Part shown: positions 52,895 to 61,607 of the stretch, piece by piece | Layout of the letters: every line of letters begins with the position of its first letter | How positions within the stretch are numbered: position 1 is the first letter of the stretch | Source: Streptomyces antibioticus | GTDB lineage: Bacteria; Actinomycetota; Actinomycetes; Streptomycetales; Streptomycetaceae | Assembly (NCBI RefSeq): GCF_001514065.1 | Contig: NZ_KQ948432.1 | Location: 265,632-329,631, forward strand | Direction of reading: 5' to 3' | DNA: 64,000 nt | Made by a program: the position numbers and the translations under genes | Notes under the pieces: generated by a model | Seen by the model: the letters and a program-made list of their open reading frames with translations, nothing else | Database searches by the model: none | What the model was told of the DNA's origin: nothing

Positions 52895-54518
52895 TCTGCC
52901 GGTACTCCTCCACCGTCGGCTTCGGGATCCGTGTCTCCGGTCCGAACATCGCCCGCGCCAGCCGTGCCCGTACCCGCATGGAGGCGGTGACCGGGCGGCG
53001 GACGCCGTTGGCGTCGACGAGCGGGCCGAGCTCGTAGTGGCCGTTCTGTTCGTGCTGGGTGAGGGTGTGCAACTGCGCCTGCGCGAGCGGCTCGTGGACC
53101 TCGACGTACTCGCCGTGCGGCAGCCGCCTGATGATGCCGGACTCCCTGCCGTGCAGCACCTTGTCCCGGTCCCGGCGCTGGAGCCCGAGACAGACCCGTT
53201 TGGTGACGACGAAGGCGAGCACCGGCACCGCGAAGACAGCGATCCGTACGAACCAGGTGATCGCGTTGATGGACAGATGCAGATGCGTGGCCACGACGTC
53301 GTTGCCGCCGCCGATCAGCAGCACCACGTACAGGCTCAGCCAGGCCACGCCGAGGCCGGTGCGCACGGGCACGTTGCGCGGCCGGTCCAGGATGTGGTGC
53401 TCGCGTTTGTCGCCGGTGATCCAGGCCTCGATGAACGGATAGGCGCCGATGGCGGCCAGGATCAGCGGGAACAGCGAGAACGGGATGAAGACGCCCAACT
53501 GGAGCGTGTGACCCCAGGCGTTGATCTCCCATCCCGGCATCACCCGGATCAGCCCCTCGGAGAAGCCGAGGTACCAGTCGGGTTGGGCACCGGTGGTGAC
53601 GAGGTCGGGGCGGTACGGCCCGAAGGCCCACACGGGGTTGATCTGGGCGATGCCGCCCATGAACGCCAGCATGCCGAAGACCAGGAAGAAGAACCCGCCG
53701 GCCTTCGCCGTGTAGACGGGCAGCAGCGGCATGCCGACGACCGTCTTCTCGTCGCGGCCGGGCCCCGGGAACTGTGTGTGCTTGTGGTAGAAGACCAGGA
53801 TCAGATGCGCGGTCACCAGGCCCAGCATGATCCCGGGCAGCAGCAGGACATGGATGGGGAACAGCCGCGGGATGATGTCGTGCCCCGGGAACTCCCCGCC
53901 GAACAGGAAGAACGACAGATACGTGCCGACGATCGGCACCGACAGGATGGCGCCCTGCGCGAAGCGGATGCCGGTGCCGGACAGCAGGTCGTCGGGGAGC
54001 GAGTAGCCGGTGAGACCGGTGAGGATGCCGAGCATCAACAGGGTCCAGCCGAACACCCAGTTGACCTCGCGCGGCTTGCGGAAGGCGCCGGTGAAGAACA
54101 CCCGCATCATGTGCACGAGCATGCCGGTGACGAAGACCAGCGCCGCCCAGTGGTGGATCTGCCGGATCAGCAGCCCGCCGCGCACCTCGAAGCTGATGTC
54201 GAGCGTGGACTCGAACGCCCGGGTCATCACGACCCCGTTGAGGGGCTCGTAGGAGCCGTGGTAGACGACCTCGACGCCGCTCGGTTCGAAGAACAGGGTG
54301 AGATATATGCCGGTCAGGATGATGACGATGAAGCTGTAGAGGCAGATCTCGCCCAGCATGAAGGACGGATGGTCCGGGAACACCTTGCGCATGTTGGCCT
54401 TGGCCAGCCCGTACAGACCGAGCCGCCCGTCCGCCCAGTCGGCGAGCTTCTCGCCGCTGCCGGGCGGGCCCGAACTCCGGCCGCCCGTCCGTCCGTTCAC
54501 CGATCGCGCGCCGTCCAT
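52869..54518 (-). CDS. qcrB: cytochrome bc1 complex cytochrome b subunit, orphan paralogue
   Basis: 549 residues, full-length actinobacterial QcrB. LRLGLYGLAKANMRKVFPDHPSFMLGEICLYSF-type start, heme-b His pairs in RQIHHWAALVFVTGMLVHMMRVFF and FPIHVLLLPGIMLGLVTAHLILVFYHKHTQF, and the quinol-site segment GAQPDWYLGFSEGL (PDWY in place of PEWY). About eight or nine membrane helices and a cytoplasmic tail VEVHEPLAQAQLHTLTQHEQ. QcrA and QcrC are absent here, so this is a second, stand-alone copy. It overlaps the acyl-CoA dehydrogenase gene tail to tail by 26 bp. Confidence 0.93.
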   Translation of the reverse strand: MDGARSVNGRTGGRSSGPPGSGEKLADWADGRLGLYGLAKANMRKVFPDHPSFMLGEICLYSFIVIILTGIYLTLFFEPSGVEVVYHGSYEPLNGVVMTRAFESTLDISFEVRGGLLIRQIHHWAALVFVTGMLVHMMRVFFTGAFRKPREVNWVFGWTLLMLGILTGLTGYSLPDDLLSGTGIRFAQGAILSVPIVGTYLSFFLFGGEFPGHDIIPRLFPIHVLLLPGIMLGLVTAHLILVFYHKHTQFPGPGRDEKTVVGMPLLPVYTAKAGGFFFLVFGMLAFMGGIAQINPVWAFGPYRPDLVTTGAQPDWYLGFSEGLIRVMPGWEINAWGHTLQLGVFIPFSLFPLILAAIGAYPFIEAWITGDKREHHILDRPRNVPVRTGLGVAWLSLYVVLLIGGGNDVVATHLHLSINAITWFVRIAVFAVPVLAFVVTKRVCLGLQRRDRDKVLHGRESGIIRRLPHGEYVEVHEPLAQAQLHTLTQHEQNGHYELGPLVDANGVRRPVTASMRVRARLARAMFGPETRIPKPTVEEYRQISSGDHQH

Positions 54519-54567
54519 ACGTCGTCGCCTCCCGTCGGATCAACCTCAGGGTGGCACGGTCGTCCGG

Positions 54568-54909
54568 CTAAGCCAACGGGGCGAGCAGCCGCGTGAGCGA
54601 CCGGCGTGAGCCCTCCAGATCCGCGATCCGCTCCTCGATCCCCTGGAGTTGCTCCAGCAGCAGGGGTGTCAGGCAGGGCTCGACCTCGGCCTCGCTGCCG
54701 CACACGCAGTCCAGCACCTCCCGGATCACCCGGGTGGGCAGCCCGGCGTCGAGGAGGGCTCGGATACGGCGTACGGTCACGGGCGCGCCGGCGTCGTACA
54801 CGCGCTGCCCGCCCGGGGTGCGCCCGGCGTCGAGCAGCCCCTGCTCCTCGTAGTAGCGCAGCAGCCGCACGCTCACGCCGGTCTCCCGGGCGAGCTCCCC
54901 GATCTTCAT
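54568..54909 (-). CDS. MerR-family transcriptional regulator
   Basis: 113 residues. N-terminal winged HTH MKIGELARETGVSVRLLRYYEEQGLL and dimerisation helix near LLLEQLQGIEERIADLEGSRRSLTRLL. Two Cys in LDCVCGSEAEVEPCLTPLL-type sequence (three in all) could bind an effector or metal. The binding site is probably the dyad at 54936-54951 in front of the divergent aldo/keto reductase gene, which the protein would activate. Confidence 0.9.
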   Translation of the reverse strand: MKIGELARETGVSVRLLRYYEEQGLLDAGRTPGGQRVYDAGAPVTVRRIRALLDAGLPTRVIREVLDCVCGSEAEVEPCLTPLLLEQLQGIEERIADLEGSRRSLTRLLAPLA

Positions 54910-54929
54910 GTGACCCCCCTCACAGACCC

Positions 54930-54959
54930 TTGAACCTCACATCCATGTGAGCTCATAGC
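54930..54959 (+). promoter_or_regulatory. MerR-type promoter/operator of the aldo/keto reductase gene
   Basis: TTGAAC (-35) and CATAGC (-10) are separated by 18 bp filled by the dyad CTCACATCCATGTGAG (54936-54951). A long spacer with a central palindrome is the hallmark of MerR-activated promoters. The -10 runs to within 10 bp of the ATG, so the leader would be minimal or absent. Confidence 0.6.
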
Positions 54960-54968
54960 GTCGCAGCC

Positions 54969-55823
54969 ATGACGAACACCCAGGTATTCCGGCTCGGCGG
55001 CGATCTCGCGGTACGGCGCATCGGCTACGGCGCGATGCGGCTGGCGAACGCCCCGCACGAGCGTTCCGGCATGACGGCCCCCATCTGGACCGCGCCCACC
55101 GACCGCACGGAGTCGATCACCCTGCTGCGCCGGGCCGTCGACCTCGGCGTGAACCTCTTCGACACCGCCGACGCCTACGCCCTCGGCGCGAACGAGGAGT
55201 TGCTCGCCGAAGCCCTCCAGCCGCACCGCGACGACGTCGTGATCGCGACGAAGGCGGGCGTACTGCGCCCGAGCCCGGCCGAGTGGGTCACCCACGGCCA
55301 CCCCGCCTATCTGCGCCAGCAGGCCGAGCTGAGCCTGCGCCGGCTGCGCACCGACCGCCTCGACCTGCTGTACCTGCACCGCATCGACCCCGCTTACCCG
55401 CTCGCCGACCAGATCGGCGCGCTCAGGCAGCTCCAGGAGGAGGGCAAGGTGCGGCACATCGGGCTCTCCGAGGTGTCCGTCGAGGAGATCGAGGAGGCCG
55501 CGCGCATCGCTCCGATCGCGAGCGTGCAGAACCTGTACAACCTGGCCGAGCGCGGCCATGACCCGGTGATCGACCACACCGCTCAGCGCGGGATCGCCTT
55601 CGTGCCGTACTTCCCCGTCAGCGGGGGCGATCAGGAGGCGCTGTCCGAGGTCGCCGCGGACCTGGGCGCGACGCCCTCGCAGACCGCGCTGGCCTGGCTG
55701 CTGCACCGCGCCCCGAACGTGCTGCCGATCCCGGGGACTTCGTCGCCCGTCCACCTGGCGGAGAACACCGCCGCCCTCGAACTCGCCCTCACCGACGCGC
55801 AGTTCAAGCGCCTGGCGGAATGA
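54969..55823 (+). CDS. aldo/keto reductase
   Basis: 284 residues. NADPH-dependent carbonyl reductase fold: RIGYGAMRLANAPHERSG, FDTADAYALGANEELLAEAL (catalytic Asp and Tyr), VVIATKAGVLRPSP (Lys), DLLYLHRIDPAYPLADQI (His), and NADP binding in VLPIPGTSSPVHLAENTAAL. Divergent from and probably activated by the MerR regulator. Substrate unknown. The 3' end overlaps the vWA gene by 20 bp. Confidence 0.93.
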   Translation: MTNTQVFRLGGDLAVRRIGYGAMRLANAPHERSGMTAPIWTAPTDRTESITLLRRAVDLGVNLFDTADAYALGANEELLAEALQPHRDDVVIATKAGVLRPSPAEWVTHGHPAYLRQQAELSLRRLRTDRLDLLYLHRIDPAYPLADQIGALRQLQEEGKVRHIGLSEVSVEEIEEAARIAPIASVQNLYNLAERGHDPVIDHTAQRGIAFVPYFPVSGGDQEALSEVAADLGATPSQTALAWLLHRAPNVLPIPGTSSPVHLAENTAALELALTDAQFKRLAE

Positions 55824-56532
55824 TCCCCTGTGCCCGCGCGGCCACCAGCCACTTCGGGAACTCGCCGACCAGCTGGTCGTACAGCTCGGCGTCGGACACC
55901 TTCCGCGGCTCCGAACCGGCATGGAAGAACCCGGCGTTGTCGATGACCCGCTTGTCCGGCACGGACAGCTCGTCGAGCTTGCGGAGATAGTCGAACTGCT
56001 TGCTCTTCGCGTCCCCGAAGCCGATGAACTGCCAGAACAGCGGCAGCCGGGCAGCCTTGCACAAGTACCGTTCCGCGGCGAGCTTGTTGATCGGGCCGCC
56101 GTCGGTCTGGAAGACGACGAGGGCCGGTTCCCTGGAGCCGCTGTCGAGGTAGTGGTCGATGACCGCGTCCATCGCCAGGTGGTAGCTGGTCTTGCCCATG
56201 TGCCCGAGCCCGGCCACGATCCGGTCGATGCGCCCCTCATGGTCGGCGAGGGCGATCTCGGTCTCGGCGTCGACGTCCGTCGAGAAGAAGACCACCGGGA
56301 CACTGCCGTCGTCGTCGAGGTGCGCGGACAGCCCCAGTACCCGGTCGGCGAGCGCCTGGACACTGCCGTCGGCGTAGTACGGCTTCATCGACCCGGAGTA
56401 GTCGACGACGAGGTAGACGGCGGCCCGCAGGCCGTCCAGTCCGTGCTTCGTCAGCGAGACCCCGGCGCTCTTGTACAGGCTCACCAGCGCGGGCGCCTTC
56501 TCCTCGACCTTGCTGAGGCTGATCGCCGCCAT
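55804..56532 (-). CDS. vWA-domain protein (TerY/tellurium-resistance-associated type)
   Basis: 242 residues. The MIDAS motif DYSGSM is in AAVYLVVDYSGSMKPYYADGS, with GKTSYHLAMDAVIDHYL and FQTDGGPINKLAAERYL supplying the other metal-site residues. The N-terminus MAAISLSKVEEKAPALVSLYKSAGVSL is that of vWA proteins linked to Ter-type stress systems. No ter genes are in this window. I chose ATG 56532, preceded by GGGGGAACGA; the upstream ATG 56565 has no ribosome-binding site. Binding partner unknown. Confidence 0.85.
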   Translation of the reverse strand: MAAISLSKVEEKAPALVSLYKSAGVSLTKHGLDGLRAAVYLVVDYSGSMKPYYADGSVQALADRVLGLSAHLDDDGSVPVVFFSTDVDAETEIALADHEGRIDRIVAGLGHMGKTSYHLAMDAVIDHYLDSGSREPALVVFQTDGGPINKLAAERYLCKAARLPLFWQFIGFGDAKSKQFDYLRKLDELSVPDKRVIDNAGFFHAGSEPRKVSDAELYDQLVGEFPKWLVAARAQGIIPPGA

Positions 56533-56631
56533 TCGTTCCCCCACCGTCTCTCTCTTCACGGGCATTGGCTATTTTTGTTCGCCGCCGCCCCCACCGGCTC
56601 ACAGATCGTCCCATCTCTCAAGGAGCCGGCC

Positions 56632-57555
56632 GTGGAACCCGAGGCCACCGAGTCCGCCGTCACCACCTGCTTCCGCCATCCCAAGGTGGCGTCCTATGTC
56701 CGCTGCACCCGCTGTGACCGGTACATATGCCCGGACTGCATGCGCGAGGCCGCGGTCGGTCACCACTGCGTGGAGTGCGTGAAGGAGGGCGCGAAGTCGG
56801 TGCGGCAGGCCCGCACGGTCGTCGGCGGCCGGGTGTCGGCGGTGCCGCTGGTGACGTACGTCCTGATCGGGCTGAACGTGCTCGCGTACATCGGCGAACT
56901 GATCCGCCCGGCGATCGTCGACCGTTTCACGATGCTCACGGCGGGCCTCGACGGCGCGGACGGCGGCCACTACGTCTACCAGTCCTCCTACCCGTCCGAC
57001 TTCCATGCCGTGGGCTTGGTCGCCGGGCAGTGGGAGCGCCTGCTGACCAGCGGCTTCCTGCACGCACAGCCGACCGATCTTCCCTTCGGGCCGCTGCACA
57101 TCGTGATGAACATGCTCTCGCTGTGGATGCTGGGCCGGGCCGTGGAGCCGGTGCTGGGACGGGTCCGGTATCTCGGGCTGTACCTCCTCGCGACGGTCGG
57201 CAGTTCCGTCACCGTGGCATGGCTTGCCGACCCCGGCGCGGAGACGCTGGGCGCTTCGGGCGCGATCTTCGGCCTCGTGGGGGCCTACTACGTGCTGGCC
57301 CGCCGGGCGGGCTCGAACATGAGCGGCGTGAACCGCTTCATGGCGTACATGCTGGTCTGGCTGGTCGGCTCGGCCTTCATCACGTCCTGGCAGGGCCACC
57401 TGGGCGGACTGCTCACCGGCGCCGCGGTGACGCTCGCCTACGCGTACGCCCCCCGCGGGCCGCGGCGGGATCTGATCCAGGCGGCCGCCTGTCTGGCGCT
57501 GCTGGCGCTGCTCGTGGTCCTCACGCTCGTGCGTGTCTCGGAGTTGACCCGGTGA
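56632..57555 (+). CDS. rhomboid-family intramembrane serine protease
   Basis: 307 residues. The N-terminus has a B-box-like zinc-binding region (CFRHPKVASYVRCTRCDRYICPDCMREAAVGHHCVEC), common in actinobacterial rhomboids. Then about seven membrane helices follow, with WERLLTSGFLHAQP, the Asn helix HIVMNMLSLWMLG, the catalytic Ser 209 in LGASGAIFGLVGAYY and His 256 in SWQGHLGGLLTGA. Cleaves membrane proteins; substrate unknown. GTG 56632 follows AAGGAG. Its stop overlaps the chitosanase start by 4 bp. Confidence 0.9.
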   Translation: MEPEATESAVTTCFRHPKVASYVRCTRCDRYICPDCMREAAVGHHCVECVKEGAKSVRQARTVVGGRVSAVPLVTYVLIGLNVLAYIGELIRPAIVDRFTMLTAGLDGADGGHYVYQSSYPSDFHAVGLVAGQWERLLTSGFLHAQPTDLPFGPLHIVMNMLSLWMLGRAVEPVLGRVRYLGLYLLATVGSSVTVAWLADPGAETLGASGAIFGLVGAYYVLARRAGSNMSGVNRFMAYMLVWLVGSAFITSWQGHLGGLLTGAAVTLAYAYAPRGPRRDLIQAAACLALLALLVVLTLVRVSELTR

Positions 57556-58472
57556 GACGTATCGGTGTGCCGCTGCTCGCGGCCGTGCCCGTCGCCATCG
57601 CGGCGGGGATCTTCTTCCTGTCCCCCTCGGACTCGCCGGACTCGTCGGAGGAGCCCGACACCACCTCGCAGTCCCGGTCGGCCGTAGGCGAGGACGGCGA
57701 GGCGGCCAGGGGCCGCGCCGAGGAGAAACGTTCGGCCGACGACAAGGCCATCGCCGCCCTCCCGCCGGGTCTGGCCGCCCCCGCCAAGAAGGAGCTGGCC
57801 CAGCAGATCGTGGCCAGCGCCGAGAACTCCACCCTCGACTGGCGCACCGCCTACGCCTACATCGAGGACATCGGCGACGGGCAGGGCTACACGGCCGGCA
57901 TCATCGGCTTCTGCACCGGCACCCACGACCTGCTCACCCTGGTCGAGCGCTACACGAAGGACCACCCCGACAACGGCCTCGCCCGCTACCTCCCAGCCCT
58001 GCGCGAGGTCGACGGCACGGACTCGCACGAGGGCCTGGACCCCGGTTTCACCGCGGCGTGGAAGGCGGAGGCGAAGGTCGAGGCGTTCCGCGAGGCCCAG
58101 GACGCCGAGCGCGACCGCGTCTACTTCGACCCCGCGGTCCGCCTCGCCAAGCTCGACGGCCTCGGTGCGCTGGGCCAGTTCATCTACTACGACGCCATGG
58201 TCTTCCACGGCCCGGGCGCCAACGCCACCAGCTTCTACGGCCTGCGCGAGAACGCCAGGAAGAAGGCCGCCCTGCCCTCCGAGGGCGGCTCCGAGACCGC
58301 CTACCTCAACGCCTTCCTCGACGTCCGCAAGGCCGCGATGAGGACCCGCAGGGCGGACATCGACACCACCCGCGTCGACACCGCCCAGCGCCGCTTCCTG
58401 CGTGAGGGCAAGCTGGAGCTGGAGACGCCGTTGACGTGGGCGGTGTACGGGGAGACGTACCAGGTGAGCTAG
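57552..58472 (+). CDS. csn: GH46 chitosanase
   Basis: Endo-hydrolysis of chitosan (beta-1,4-glucosamine). 306 residues. The catalytic domain (about 75-306) has Glu 91 in ASAENSTLDWRTAYAYIEDIGDGQGYTAG and Asp 109 in the same block; their 18-residue spacing equals that of Glu22 and Asp40 in the N174 enzyme. The N-terminus (about 4-23) is a signal or membrane anchor, followed by an acidic Ser/Asp/Glu linker with charged helix, longer than in typical secreted chitosanases. Starts at GTG 57552 within the rhomboid stop. Its stop shares the palindrome CTAG with the convergent glycosidase stop. Confidence 0.93.
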   Translation: MRRIGVPLLAAVPVAIAAGIFFLSPSDSPDSSEEPDTTSQSRSAVGEDGEAARGRAEEKRSADDKAIAALPPGLAAPAKKELAQQIVASAENSTLDWRTAYAYIEDIGDGQGYTAGIIGFCTGTHDLLTLVERYTKDHPDNGLARYLPALREVDGTDSHEGLDPGFTAAWKAEAKVEAFREAQDAERDRVYFDPAVRLAKLDGLGALGQFIYYDAMVFHGPGANATSFYGLRENARKKAALPSEGGSETAYLNAFLDVRKAAMRTRRADIDTTRVDTAQRRFLREGKLELETPLTWAVYGETYQVS

Positions 58473-59503
58473 GTGCCCCACTCCTCGCGCAGCACCCCCT
58501 CCGCCGGCTTCCCGTGCGGCGTGTACGCCAGCTTCGCCGGTGTCTCGCCGCTGTCCGGCCAGTCGTCCCACATCCACCAGCAGACGCCGGCCCACCAGTG
58601 GCGCCCGGTGAAGGTCTCCAGCAACGCCCGGTAGGCGGCGGCCTGTTCGGCGTCGCCGGTGTGGTCGCTGAGGTCCCAGGCGTACGGCGCGGTGGTCGCG
58701 CCGCGCTGGCTGACGTACCCGGCCTCGGTGAACAGCACGCGCCGGTCGTACCGTTCGGCGAACGCGGCGAGTTCCTCGGTGATCGGCCGCCAGGCGCGGC
58801 GCAGCCGGCCGACGTCGGTGGTGGGCTTCTCCGTGAGCGGCCAGTAGGCGTCGATGCCGATGAGGTCGAGCCGCTTCCAGAAGCGGACCTTGGTGTACTC
58901 GTCGTAGTTGGCGGCGTAGGTCAGGGTGCCGTCGTAGCGGTCGCGGACCGCCTCGATGACGCGGGTCCAGCCCTCGCGGTCGCCGGAGACCCCGGCGAGT
59001 TCGGTGCCGACCGCGAACTGTTCGGTGCCGGTGTCCGCCGCGAGGCCGGCGTAGTGGGTGATGAAGCGGCGGTACGAGGTGAACCAGGCGGCCCGGTCGC
59101 GGGGGCGGATCTCGGCGCGGTCGCCGTCGCCGGGCAGGTCCACGTGCGGCTTGATCATCACCTTGAGGCCGAGCCGGTGCGCCCGCTGCACGATCCTGCG
59201 CAGGCTCGCGTCGCTCGCGGTCTCCTCGGTGGGGTGCATCTCCGTGTCGCTGCGCAGCCGCTGGTACCAGGTGGGCGTGAAGGTGACCCAGCGGGCGCCG
59301 GTGGCCTTGATGTCCCGGAGGTAGCGGGGGGCGGCGGGGCTGTCGTAGTCGGTGCGGTACCAGGAGGGCAGGGTGATGCCGCGCATGCCGGCCGCCGGTT
59401 TCTTGTGGTCGGAGGCGCCGGTGGTCGTACAGCCCGCGGCGGCGAGGAGGGCCGCCGCCGTGGCAGCGGCGACGACCCTCCTCCTGACGGTGGTCCGCCT
59501 CAC
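58469..59503 (-). CDS. lipoprotein glycoside hydrolase-like TIM barrel (GH113-like)
   Basis: 344 residues. Signal ending LLAAAGC gives a lipobox. The mature part looks like a (beta/alpha)8 glycosidase: GARWVTFTPTWYQRL, GLKVMIKPHVDLPGDGD, QFAVGTELAGVSGDREGW (candidate acid/base Glu), LIGIDAYWPLTEKP, RVLFTEAGYVSQRGATTAPYAW (candidate nucleophile Glu) and GVCWWMWDDWPDSGE. This is like GH113 mannanase-type or related proteins; substrate unknown. The GTG start overlaps the DUF2334 stop by 4 bp, so the two are translationally coupled and probably act on the same exopolysaccharide. Confidence 0.82.
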   Translation of the reverse strand: MRRTTVRRRVVAAATAAALLAAAGCTTTGASDHKKPAAGMRGITLPSWYRTDYDSPAAPRYLRDIKATGARWVTFTPTWYQRLRSDTEMHPTEETASDASLRRIVQRAHRLGLKVMIKPHVDLPGDGDRAEIRPRDRAAWFTSYRRFITHYAGLAADTGTEQFAVGTELAGVSGDREGWTRVIEAVRDRYDGTLTYAANYDEYTKVRFWKRLDLIGIDAYWPLTEKPTTDVGRLRRAWRPITEELAAFAERYDRRVLFTEAGYVSQRGATTAPYAWDLSDHTGDAEQAAAYRALLETFTGRHWWAGVCWWMWDDWPDSGETPAKLAYTPHGKPAEGVLREEWGT

Positions 59504-61380
59504 AGGCTCGTCGGGCTGACGAAGGTGTAGCCCAGGGCCTTGATGCCGTTGACCGTGTCCTTGAGCGGCTGGGTCGGGTAGTACGGGTGGTAGAAGAAGC
59601 TGGCGAACCCGTCCCGGACGGCCAGGTTGGCCTTGGCCGAGGCGATCAGGTCGGCCGGCAGCCTCGGCGGGTGGTTGTTGAAGGCGTCCGGTTCGTAGTT
59701 GCCGATGTTCTCGGGCAGCACCTTGGTGCCGTAGACGTCCTTGACGACGTACGGGAAGAACTGGCCGATGAACACGTTGGGTCCGGCGGAGTTGCCGCTG
59801 AGCGTTCCGGAGAAGTACAGCGAACGCTCCAGGCGGGCCGAGAAGTTGGCGCTGATGGCCTTGTAGTCGGTGGCCGAACCCGCGTAGTGCGGGGTGGTCC
59901 ACAGCGTCGGCTTCGGCAGTCCGACGGCGGCGAACGCGGCCAGCGCGCTGGTCACCCTCCCCTGCGCCCAGACGGTGGAGTCCTCGGCGACGGGGCCGTC
60001 GTAGACGACGTTGTCCGAGGCGTCGACGTGGGCCCGGTAGAACTCGAAGTCGTCGCCGGTGACGCCGTCGTAGGGGTTGGCGACGTTGCCGTACTGGTGC
60101 GTGTAGCCGTGGTCCATCAGGACCGCGCCCCTGGCCAGCATGTACTTCAGGGCGCTGACCACCTGGGGCCGCTGTGCGAGCGTGATCGTCTGCGGGACGC
60201 CGTTGTTGTAGGTGCCGTTGGGGTCCTTGTAGACCGGGATCACGTTGATGCCGTACGGGATGTTCTGCGACTTGAGGTAGTCGGCCGTCGCGCGCAGCTC
60301 GGCCGGGTCCGAGTCGGGGCTGATGTCCTCCAGGCGCAGCAGGGCGCGGTGCCGTTCGGTGGTGGCCGGCGCGAGGGCGTCGAAGAGGAGGTCCTCCAGG
60401 GCGATGATCCGGTCGCTCTCGGAGACGTACGCGAACGGGATCTCACCGATGTAGGTGAGGTTGGAGGAGCGGACCGCCCACCCGAAGGTGTGTCCGTTGG
60501 AGGTGTCGAGGCCCTCCGCGAGCCGGGTGACGGCGGGGTAGCCGGGGCCGGTGAGGACGTTGGGGCGCAGCACTCCGCCGTCCTGGCCCGCCGGGATCTT
60601 CCGGGTCAGGGCCTGGTTCTTGTACGTCACCTGCGTCACGGTGCCGATCGATCCGCCGTCCTCGTAGTACGACGACGTCGGGTCCCAGCCGTACTTCTGC
60701 GTGAACTGGGCTACGCCCACCGAGTTCGCCATGTTCCAGATGTTGGCGCCCATCCACAGCACGGGCTTGGTCGTGGTGGCGGCGTCCTGGTAGAAGGCGG
60801 CCGGGATGGCGTCCGGGACGTCGCAGCAGTAGTAGTAGGTCGAGCCGATGTAGATGACGGCCGTGTACGAGTCGACCAGGCCGGCCGTGTACTGCTGGAC
60901 CGGCTTGGCGGTCACGGTGCCGAAGTGGCCCGCGAGGTTGGCCGCGGCCATGGCGTACAGCTCGCCCAACTGCCCGTAGGGGCCTGCCGTGTCGTAGAGC
61001 ACGAGGGTGCTCGGGTCGGCCGCGGCGGCGACCTCGGCGTCGGCGGCCCGGAGCAGGGCGGCCTGGCGGGTCACGGTCGTGGCGGTGCGGGCCGGGAAGA
61101 CCGCGGTGGTCGACAGCAGGGTCGCGGAGGTCTTCGCAGGGGCCTTGTCATGGCGGGCGTCGTCGGCCTTGCGTTGGGCCTTCGCCCAGCCTGCGAGGTC
61201 GACGCGATTCAGTCCGGATTTCTTTCCGACGTTTTCATGGCCATGTCCATGACCTTTTGGCGCGGCCTGCGCGCCGGCGGCCAGGAAAGTGCCGCTCAAC
61301 AGGGCTGCGACCAGCAGCAGGAGCATGGAAAACTTCGAGATTCCTCGTCGCCGAGGACGGGTCATCGGTCTCACGATCAT
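59500..61380 (-). CDS. secreted DUF2334 polysaccharide deacetylase-like protein
   Basis: About 626 residues. Signal segment FSMLLLLVAALLSGTFLAAGAQA, then a His-rich GHGHGHENVGKK. The middle (about 115-320) is a Rossmann-like region (VLYDTAGPYGQLGELYAM, AVIYIGSTYYYCCDVP). The C-terminal half is DUF2334: LLRLEDISPDSDPAELRATADYLKSQNIPYGINVIPVY, VLMDHGYTHQYGN, FFYHPYYPTQPLKDTVNGI, with His/Asp residues expected of a metal-dependent deacetylase. ATG 61380 is used; GTG 61374 has better spacing from GGGGGG. It heads the minus-strand operon with the glycosidase and diverges from the synthase genes. Confidence 0.85.
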   Translation of the reverse strand: MIVRPMTRPRRRGISKFSMLLLLVAALLSGTFLAAGAQAAPKGHGHGHENVGKKSGLNRVDLAGWAKAQRKADDARHDKAPAKTSATLLSTTAVFPARTATTVTRQAALLRAADAEVAAAADPSTLVLYDTAGPYGQLGELYAMAAANLAGHFGTVTAKPVQQYTAGLVDSYTAVIYIGSTYYYCCDVPDAIPAAFYQDAATTTKPVLWMGANIWNMANSVGVAQFTQKYGWDPTSSYYEDGGSIGTVTQVTYKNQALTRKIPAGQDGGVLRPNVLTGPGYPAVTRLAEGLDTSNGHTFGWAVRSSNLTYIGEIPFAYVSESDRIIALEDLLFDALAPATTERHRALLRLEDISPDSDPAELRATADYLKSQNIPYGINVIPVYKDPNGTYNNGVPQTITLAQRPQVVSALKYMLARGAVLMDHGYTHQYGNVANPYDGVTGDDFEFYRAHVDASDNVVYDGPVAEDSTVWAQGRVTSALAAFAAVGLPKPTLWTTPHYAGSATDYKAISANFSARLERSLYFSGTLSGNSAGPNVFIGQFFPYVVKDVYGTKVLPENIGNYEPDAFNNHPPRLPADLIASAKANLAVRDGFASFFYHPYYPTQPLKDTVNGIKALGYTFVSPTSL

Positions 61381-61432
61381 TCCCCCCACTTTGCCCTTTC
61401 TTGGCAAAGGTTTTTCCAATGAGAAGTCACCG

Positions 61433-61461
61433 ATTCTTCTGATCGGCATGAACCGTGTCAA
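61433..61461 (-). promoter_or_regulatory. promoter of the DUF2334 gene
   Basis: On the minus strand a consensus TTGACA (61456-61461) is 17 bp from AAGAAT (61433-61438). The transcript would start near 61426, about 46 nt before the ATG. The 227-bp divergent gap is noticeably AT-rich. Confidence 0.6.
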
Positions 61462-61607
61462 TGGACAGAAGGGTGAATTCCCGAGTGCCAGGAGACCCTA
61501 CCGGAAGATCGGACTTGTCCTTTTTCCGATTGACTTCTGACTGGCCCTCGACTTCTGCTACGTTCACCTCGGCGCGATGGGGACGCGCTGTGAAATGTGG
61601 GGGGACA

